From: UBA6164 sp963979005
GTDB taxonomy: Bacteria; Patescibacteriota; Gracilibacteria; BD1-5; UBA6164
Assembly: GCA_963979005.1 (NCBI GenBank)
Contig: CAXBVF010000058.1
Coordinates: forward strand, 1-7,318
DNA length: 7,318 nt
Reading direction: 5' to 3'
Each line of letters starts with the position of its first letter. The stretch's first letter is position 1. This document shows positions 1-6,407 of this stretch, piece by piece. The position numbers were made by a program, and so were the translations under genes. The notes beneath the pieces were generated by a model. The model was not told the origin of the DNA. It saw only the letters and a program-made list of their open reading frames with translations, and did not search any database.

Positions 1-144
1 TTAGTTTGTTATCCTAGTGATATAACAGTTAATGAACTAAATGAAGTAGATAATTGGAATTGTACAAAAAAAGATTCTCCAGTTTATTGAGCAGATTTAT
101 ATATAGATATATTTAATCATTTTAAAAATAGTATAACAAAATAA
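1..144 (+). CDS. C-terminal fragment of an unrecognised protein (5' end outside window)
   Basis: This frame is open from the first base to TAA at 142-144 when TGA is read as Gly (one in-frame TGA at 88-90). It gives the last 47 residues of a protein that begins upstream. The fragment is soluble-looking and mixed in charge, with two cysteines (in VCYPSD and WNCTKK) and an end rich in Phe, Ile and Lys. No family motif is recognisable. The stop overlaps the ATG of the next gene by one base (TAATG), which suggests translational coupling and co-transcription with the pseudouridine synthase gene. That it is a real gene rests on the open frame and the overlap; its function is unknown. Confidence 0.6.
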
Positions 145-857
145 TGGAAAAAATAAGAATACAAAAATACATGTCTCAGGCTTGAATATGTTCACGTAGA
201 AAAGCAGAAGATTATATAGAAAGATGACTAGTAAAAGTTAATGGACAAGTTGCCAAAATAGGGGAGTCAGTATGTCCAGAACAAGATAAGGTAGAGCTCT
301 TAGATAAGGCAATAGAAGAACAAAAAAATCTTGTCTATTATAAATTAAACAAACCAAGAGGTATAGAAACAACTTGTGCTCAACATAATGAAAAAAATAT
401 TGTAGATATAATGGATGTAAAAGAAAGAGTATTTCCTATATGAAGACTAGATAAAGAAAGTACATGACTTATTCTTATGACAAATGATGGTAGGCTTGCT
501 AACTTTTTAATGCATCCTAGATATGAACATTCAAAAGAATATGTAGTAGAAACATTTTGATCATTTGATGATGAACAACTTGAATGAATGGGGAAGTGAT
601 TATTTATACTATGAGCTTATACTAATGAGGCAAAAGTTAAAAGAATATCATCTTGAAAGTTCAGTATTGTACTTACGGAGTGAAAAAATAGACAAATTAG
701 AAGAATGGTAGAAAAATTAGGATCAAGAGTAAAAAAGTTAAAAAGAATAAGAATAGAGAATATTGAGCTCTGAAAATTAGATTATTGAGAATACAAACAT
801 TTATCAAAGAAGGAACTAGGCTGACTGTTTGATTGTTTATGATTAAAAAAAGACTAG
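144..857 (+). CDS. rluB: RsuA/RluB-family rRNA pseudouridine synthase
   Basis: The 237-residue product belongs to the RsuA/RluB/RluE/RluF family, which isomerises a specific uridine in 16S or 23S rRNA to pseudouridine. Residues 2-55 form an S4 RNA-binding domain (RIQKYMSQAG, SRRKAEDYI, VKVNGQ). The catalytic domain begins at YYKLNKPRG (about 65-73). It carries the signature GRLDKESTGLILMTNDG (100-116) with catalytic Asp103, then MHPRYEHSKEY, and the family motif EGKNRQIRRM (179-188). Length and domain order are normal. The LANFLMHPR segment looks most like RluB (23S U2605 in E. coli), but the target base cannot be fixed from sequence alone, so the symbol is provisional. Fourteen of 21 glycines are TGA, including G100 and G108 in the active-site motif. 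It starts with ATG overlapping the previous stop and has no Shine-Dalgarno. It ends with TAG inside the terminator palindrome. Confidence 0.93.
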
Positions 858-873
858 TATACTAGTCTTTTTT
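846..873. terminator. Bidirectional intrinsic terminator between convergent genes
   Basis: This is a perfect 28-bp inverted repeat: AAAAAAGACTAGTA followed directly by its reverse complement TACTAGTCTTTTTT. In either direction the transcript folds into a GACTAGTA-type stem, with the central bases as the loop, followed by a U-run, so it can terminate both converging genes. The left arm contains the TAG stop of the pseudouridine synthase gene (855-857). The right edge touches the TAA stop of the minus-strand gene (872-874). The stem has few G-C pairs, as expected in this AT-rich genome. Confidence 0.85.
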
Positions 874-1531
874 ATTTTAATTGTTCTTTCATAGAAGCTA
901 CTTCTCTTTTGATATTCTTTAATATTCTTATAAATGAATCTTTTATTTCCTTTTCTGATGTAAAAACAAAATTTCAAAAATTTCTTAGTTTAAGGCTTTC
1001 TTTATTTAGATTTATTAAATTTTGCTTAATTTTTGACTCCTTTAATGATAGGATAGTCTTATCTTTAAAAATATTCTTTGCTACTTTAAGGTTAATACTA
1101 TCAATTTTATCAGATAGTTTAATTCATAACTTTGAATATGTATTTTTTTTTGTATTTAACTCTTTCTCAAACCTTAGTTTCTCTTCCTTTAGCTTAATTT
1201 TGAGATTTTCATTTACCCTTTTTATTCTTTTTATAACAGCTTGTATTATTTCTTCAGCTGCCTCTTTATGAATATCAGTATTTTGTATTTTTTTTAGTGC
1301 TTCTATAGACTCTTCTAATTCTATTATATCATTATTTAGGCTTAAATTATTAGTTATATTATATTTATCTATGAATTCTTCTACCTTTCATTTATGTCTA
1401 ACTATATAATCTTCAACCAAAATAGCCTTTTTAACATTAGTTTCTGTATTATATTCAGTTTCTAATGCTGAAACACTACAGAAAGATAAAAAGCTTAATA
1501 TAAATAATATATAATATACTATTTTTTTCAT
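872..1531 (-). CDS. Secreted coiled-coil protein of unknown function
   Basis: The 219-residue product is read from ATG at 1531-1529 to TAA at 874-872. It begins with a classical Sec signal peptide: MKK, a hydrophobic core (IVYYILFILSFLSF), and a likely signal peptidase I site after SVSA (residue 22). There is no good lipobox around Cys18. The mature part is strongly charged and rich in Lys, Glu, Asn, Ile and Leu. Long helical stretches at about residues 65-130 and 140-218 (for example ELEESIEALKKI and KIKLKEEKLRFEKEL) suggest coiled coil. No enzyme motif or known domain is visible. All three glycines (48, 136, 186) are TGA. The gene is transcribed alone, converges on the pseudouridine synthase gene and diverges from the helicase gene. 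A periplasmic or cell-surface structural role is inference from the signal peptide and helices only. Confidence 0.8.
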
Positions 1532-1539
1532 TTTAGTTT

Positions 1540-1567
1540 TTGTTAATCGCTATTATTTATATATTAT
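1540..1567 (+). promoter_or_regulatory. Weak candidate promoter for the exonuclease-helicase gene
   Basis: TTGTTA (1540-1545) and TATTAT (1562-1567) are separated by 16 bases, about 40 bases before the ATG at 1607. The -10 box overlaps the minus-strand -10 candidate, so the two divergent promoters would compete for the same site. Low sequence complexity makes this call tentative. Confidence 0.25.
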
Positions 1568-1590
1568 ATATATGTATATATTTTATTCAA
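1563..1590 (-). promoter_or_regulatory. Candidate sigma70-type promoter for the secreted coiled-coil gene
   Basis: Read on the minus strand, TTGAAT (1590-1585) lies 16 bases upstream of a perfect TATAAT (1568-1563). This would start transcription about 25 bases before the ATG at 1531. The position and the -10 match are good. The surrounding DNA is almost all A and T, however, so chance matches are likely. Confidence 0.4.
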
Positions 1591-1606
1591 GCTTTATTTA
1601 GATATT

Positions 1607-4222
1607 ATGATTATTTGTTTTGATTTGGAAACCACTGGTTTAGATAAGTACAATGATAGGATTATTGAGGTAGCAATGATTAAATTTGATGAAAAAACAT
1701 ATGAAGTCATAGATACTTTTAATTCACTTGTTAATCCTTGAATAGAAATTCCTGACTTAATATCAAATATAACTAACATTCATGATGATGACGTAGCTAA
1801 TGCCCCAAGTTTTGAGGACTTAAAAGCTGAAATAACAGAATTTGTCTGAGATTTGCCTCTCCTAGGACATAATGTATATTTTGATATAGATTTCTTTTTA
1901 AACCATTGAATTGATATAAATAATAATATAGCAATTGATACCTTCTTTTTGGCAAATTTCCTAGCATTTAATGCCTCTTCACTTAATCTTGAAATGTTAT
2001 GTAATTTATTTTGAGTGTGATTTGAGTGAGCACATAGAGCTTTAAATGATGTTAAAGCTACAATTAAATTATTTGAAGAATTAAACAAAAAATTTAAAAA
2101 GTTATCAAAAGAGAAAAAACATCTACTTTTTTATATATTTAACAAATCAGAAGATAAAAATATATGATTTTTAAGAGAACATTTATTTGAAAATATAGAC
2201 TCTAATTTGGCCTTTACTGATTTTGAAAAAAAATTATTAAAACATATATGAAAACTTGATACAGAGGAAAAGTTGATTATAGACAAAAAAATAGGCAATA
2301 AGAATATGTCTAAGAAGTTTGATAATATTGATTGAGTAGAGAAGAGAGAGAATCAATTAAAGATGACAAATATGATTATGGACTCATTTAATAGACATAA
2401 AAAAGTTGTTATAGAGGCGCCAACTTGATTATGAAAAAGTTTTGCATATTTAATACCTTCAATTACTCATTCTGTTAAAACTGGAGAAAAGGTATTTATA
2501 TCAACAAAGACAAAAACTCTGCAAGATCAATTATATTCAAAGGATTTAGCAACCTTAAAAGATAAATTATGATCAGATTTTAGATTTACAAAACTTAAGT
2601 GAAAAAGCAATTATTTGAGTGTTAAACTATATTTTGATGAATTTTGGTTGGATGATCTAACTTACTCAAAAGTTTGATTTTTGTCAAAAATACTTCTTTG
2701 GCTTTATACAACCAAGTATTGAGAATTAGATGAATTAAATTATTTTTGACAAGAATTTTCATTTATCAGAAATATAAATTCTGATAATTTTTCTGTATTA
2801 TCTGAAAAAAATGATTATAGAAGATATGAATTCCTTTTTAAAGCAAGAACAAAATTAGAATCGTCAAATGTAATTATAATTAATCATAGTTTATTATTTT
2901 CAGATTTAAATCAAGAATCATGAGTATTATGAAAAATAAAGAATTTAGTTATTGATGAATGACATAATATAGAAGACTCTGTTACAGATTCATTAAGAAA
3001 AAAATATAACTTAAATAATTTATCTGAAAGTTTTGATTTAATAGAAAAAACTCTCAATAAAATAGAAGCTAAAAAAATAACTTTTTTGAAGTTAAAAGAA
3101 AGTCTTATTTCTAAACTAGAACTTTTAGATGATTATGCTTTTAATTATTTAAATAATAAGGTCTGATCGCAGCAAAATTTTAAACTTACATTATTGGAAG
3201 CAGATTTTTTTGATGACATAGATTATTGAAATTTATTAAAAAAAATAGAATTAGACTTTATAGACATAGTAGACAACTTGTCTATAAGGGAGTGACATGA
3301 TTTTACTAAAGAGATAGCATTATTGCAGTCTTTTCTAGATATCATAAAAACGACTTTGGACAAGAAAGCAGACAAAGAATTTATTAGAATACTGAGTTTT
3401 AATGATAGAAATGGAATGAGTTTTGAGTATACTCTTTTAAACCCATGAGAGTATCTTAGGGACAATTTATGGAACAAATTGAGTAGTTGTATACTGACAT
3501 CAGCTACACTTCAAATTTGATGAAAATTTGATTATTTTAAGACCTTGTTATTTTTGGATGATTTTAATTTTCATTCTTTTGAAAGTGACTTTGATTATAA
3601 AAAACAGGCGACATTGTTTATCCCTACTGATATATGAAATATAAAAAGTAATTCTAATGAAGTAGTAGATTTTCTATGAAAGTTTTATTCTATCGTTAGA
3701 TGAAAGGTATTAACACTACTAACTAGTTACAATATAATTAAAAAGATTTATACTAGTTTAAATTGAGATTTAAAAAAAGAGGGAATTAATATATATGCTC
3801 AATGAATAGCATGAAGCAAGATTAAGCTTTTAAGTTTTTTTCTAGATAATCCAGATAATTCAATTTTACTTGGAACTGATAGCTTTTGGGAGTGAGTAGA
3901 TATTCCATGAGAAGACCTTAAGTACTTAATTATTCATAAATTTCCATTTTCTGTACCAACTGATCCTATATTTCAAGCAAGAAGTGTATTTTTTAAGGAT
4001 CCTTTTTTAGAATATTCTGTTCCAAAGGCAATTATTAAGTTGAAACAGTGATTTTGAAGACTAATAAGAACAAAAAAAGATAATTGAATTGTAGTTTTAT
4101 TAGATAATAGAATAATATCTACATTTTGGGGAGAAAAGTTTTTTGATGCCTTTCCTGAAGGAATAAATATAAAAAAAGGAAAGATTGACCAGTTCTTAGA
4201 TGTATTAAAATCTAAGTCATAA
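1607..4222 (+). CDS. dinG: DEDDh exonuclease fused to DinG/XPD-like DNA helicase
   Basis: The 871-residue protein combines two DNA-processing modules, as in Firmicutes-type DinG. Residues 1-160 form a DnaQ/DEDDh 3'-5' exonuclease: FDLETTG (Asp6, Glu8), GHNVYFD (87-93, Asp93), and HRALND (His143, Asp148). After a linker, residues 245-871 carry SF2 XPD/DinG helicase motifs: Walker A EAPTGLGKS (270-278), motif Ia STKTKTLQDQL (299-309), DEAH-box variant VIDEGHN (448-454), TSATL (631-635), GTDSFWEGVDIPG (756-768) and QGFGRLIR (814-821). The Fe-S cluster cysteines of XPD and E. coli DinG are absent: the usual NYLC reads NYLS (335-338), and no Cys lies between 132 and 628. Thirty-six of 46 glycines are TGA, including both in Walker A and the one in DEGH. 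The ATG gives a compact start right before the first exonuclease motif. A repair or replication-restart role follows from the family. Firmicutes DinG homologues may act only as nucleases, so unwinding activity is uncertain. Confidence 0.92.
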
Positions 4223-4309
4223 TAATGATTTGATATTTGTAAAGCTATTTTTTTGTTTTTTAAATCTTATTATGGTATTATTAAATCAGTTATTATTTAA
4301 TTATATTAT
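4223..4309 (+). promoter_or_regulatory. 87-bp intergenic region with possible promoter of the pilus operon
   Basis: This gap separates the helicase gene from the pilus-related operon. It holds T-runs (4248-4260) but no convincing stem before them, so I do not call a terminator. A possible promoter is TTGTTT (4253-4258), 17 bases, then TATTAT (4276-4281), which would leave a leader of about 20 bases before the ATG at 4310. The region is too AT-rich for a firm call, and read-through from the helicase gene is possible. Confidence 0.25.
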
Positions 4310-5182
4310 ATGGCTGATAAAAAAATCGAAGAAACAATCGAAGAAGTTAGCGCAACAGAAGAAAACAAAGAGATAGATTCATCTAATATTTTTGATGAGT
4401 TTGTTGATGATTCAAACTTAATAGATGAAGTAAATAAGATTAAACAGGAAAGAAATAAGGATATTTATTTTTATCTTTCAAAAGTATGAGATATTTTTCA
4501 AACTGCTTTTTGGTTATGAATCATAACATTTGCATTATTATTCTCATATATATATGTTCAAAAGAATGAAGATCTGACTAATAGTAATGTATTAGACCCA
4601 TTTTGTATTATAATATTATGAGATATCACAAATTCAGATGACTATTGTTCTTCAGTAGCATCTCTAAAAAAGACTTATTCTGATAGTTTAAAAGAAATTC
4701 AGTCAGCGCAGGTGTCGGAAATATTAACGATATTAGAAAAATTATATAGAGTAGAAAATTTTGTTAAGTCAAAGGATGTTTTATTTTTATCTGATAAATC
4801 TGAGAATAAACTAGCTGTTTTATCTATTTTGGAAAGTTTTGATGATTTAAAAAATGAATTTAATTCTGTAGATAAGCAAAAGATACAGTGTAGCAATATT
4901 TCTATAGATGGAGTTAAGAAAACATTAGCATTAAATTGTATAGCATATGCTGAATGATTTGAAAAATGATTAAGATGATATGATGGTACAACAAATGATA
5001 CTTTGAAGTGAACATCTATATCTATAGCAAATAGTTTTTTAAATTATATTGAGAAACAATCTACAGTATTTAGTATTGTAAATAAGCAAAAAGTATTTAG
5101 ATCAGAGACTATTCTTTGAGAAAAGACAAACTTTACTAATAAAACACAGTTTAATTTAGTATTAAATTATAACCAAAAATAA
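4310..5182 (+). CDS. Single-pass membrane protein of a type IV pilus locus, four extracytoplasmic cysteines
   Basis: I do not recognise a family for this 290-residue protein. It has an acidic, probably cytoplasmic N-terminal tail (1-50, rich in Glu and Asp), an amphipathic stretch, and one transmembrane segment at about 65-83 (TAFWLGIITFALLFSYIYV). About 205 residues follow that should lie outside the membrane. That domain contains four cysteines, C99, C113, C194 and C210, spaced as two pairs that could form disulfides. Residues 115-190 look helical and possibly coiled-coil. Eight of ten glycines are TGA. It lies two bases upstream of the PilO-like gene and in the same operon as pilB. A bitopic protein in the PilN position would fit, but the long N-tail and the cysteines are not typical PilN features. 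A pilus alignment role is inference from context only. Confidence 0.8.
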
Positions 5183-5184
5183 TT

Positions 5185-6402
5185 ATGAAAAGATCTAAAA
5201 GAGAAGGAAATTGAATAATTATACATTTTATTTTTTATTTTGTATTAGTTATTTCATTAGTAGCTTATACATATACTAGTTTGTATCCACAAATAAAATT
5301 GATAGAAGAGGATAAAAAAATGATATGAGAGTTATATACTAGTATTGAATTAATAGAAAAAGAATGATTAAGTTTTGACCAATTTAAATCATTAAATAAT
5401 TCAGCTGATTCAAATGTAGTAGTTTCAGAAATATTAAAAAATATGACAGATTTATTTTATTCTGAAAATCTAACAAATAAGGATTTTCCAAGTTTTGATA
5501 AATTTTTAGCTTCAAAAAGTAATGAATTATCGTGAATTGATTCAAAAGAACAAGATTCTAAAATATCTAAAATATTACCTTCATATTCTGATAATTCTGT
5601 AGATTTTTGAGAAGAATTTTTAACTAATTATAGATTTATTAATTATGTTGAATCATTAATTGAAAGTTTTAATTTCGAGAGCTCAAATTCAATAGGTATT
5701 AATAAGGTAACTTTGATAGAAGATTTTGCTACTAGCAAAAATATTTGAGATACCTTAGACTCAAATATCTATTTTGTCCCTTTAAAATTATCACTTAGTT
5801 GAACAAAGGCTTGAATAATAAATTTCTTATATTTTATAGAAAATGTATGAAATATTAGTATAAAAGATGATGATATCATAATAAATGATGATTATTGATT
5901 CTTATCAAAAAATGGACAAAAAATGATATTAGAATGAGATAGATATAGTTCAGATTATAATATATTCGAACATCAAATTACGGATATATCAAAAATTACG
6001 ATGACAGAATATTTAGATTCCTCTTATGCTCCTAGATGAGATGATGATTTTAAAAAATTTATAGTTACTACACAATGAAATGATAAATACGATATAATAG
6101 TAGATTTAATGTTTTATATTAAATGAGAACCAGCTTATAAAATTGAAGAATTTATTAATTGAATAATTAAAAACTATTATACAGCTCAATGAGATGTTAA
6201 CAAAGAATTAAAAAGAACTGATTTAAATGGAATTGAACGTATAAACTTAACCAAGATGAACGAATCACTTAAATCAATAAGTAAAGAAATAACGGCACTT
6301 AAAAAAGAATTAATTAAAAAAGAAGATATAGAAGAAACATATAAAAAAGCACTAAAATACGAAACCATTATTGAACCAATACTTAATAAATTTAAAGACT
6401 AA
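5185..6402 (+). CDS. PilO-like single-pass inner-membrane protein, type IV pilus alignment candidate
   Basis: The 405-residue product has a short basic N-terminus (MKRSKREGNG), one transmembrane helix at about 11-31, and a large extracytoplasmic part without cysteines. Residues 195-233 (FVPLKLSLSGTKAGIINFLYF, then the stretch ending KDDDIII) resemble the PilO core, where a beta strand with a Gly is followed by a helix carrying the F-L-x-x-I-E pattern. In PilO this domain helps link PilN/PilM with the outer parts of the machine. The segment just after the membrane (35-65) is helical, as in PilO. The protein is about twice normal PilO length, with a second alpha/beta-looking region (about 290-337) and a Lys/Glu-rich, probably coiled-coil C-terminus (340-398). 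Sixteen of 20 glycines are TGA. It sits 2 bp after one membrane-protein gene and 5 bp before pilB, which supports a pilus role. The PilO assignment is by pattern and context. Confidence 0.7.
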
Positions 6403-6407
6403 GTAAT

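Noticed and set aside
909..1271. A 120-codon plus-strand ORF rich in Phe, Leu and Ser
   Set aside because: It is antisense to the secreted coiled-coil gene, whose minus-strand frame is open for 219 codons with a proper signal peptide. The Phe/Ser/Leu composition is the mirror of Lys/Glu/Asn-rich codons.
1557..1582. Alternating TA stretch as a possible replication origin
   Set aside because: It is short, with no DnaA-box-like repeats nearby and no dnaA or dnaN gene. General AT-richness explains it.
1594..2088. Two adjacent minus-strand ORFs
   Set aside because: They lie opposite the exonuclease domain, whose DEDDh motifs are intact in the plus frame.
3223..3477. An 84-codon minus-strand ORF
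   Set aside because: It is a shadow of the helicase gene between its DEGH and SATL motifs and has no motifs of its own.
4223..4275. T-runs after the helicase gene as an intrinsic terminator
   Set aside because: I found no stable stem directly before the T-runs, only weak A/T complementarity.
4699..4957. Overlapping plus-strand (4712-4957) and minus-strand (4699-4896) small ORFs
   Set aside because: The plus-strand one is an internal piece of the 290-residue membrane protein in the same frame, bounded only by TGA codons read as stops. The minus-strand one is its shadow.
854..5344. ACTAGT hexamer recurring at several places (terminator, helicase gene, PilO-like gene)
   Set aside because: Outside the terminator it falls in coding sequence, mostly as Thr-Ser codons, with irregular spacing. 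No array or dispersed repeat is evident.
6186..6368. A 60-codon minus-strand ORF
   Set aside because: It is antisense to the Lys/Glu-rich C-terminus of the PilO-like protein.
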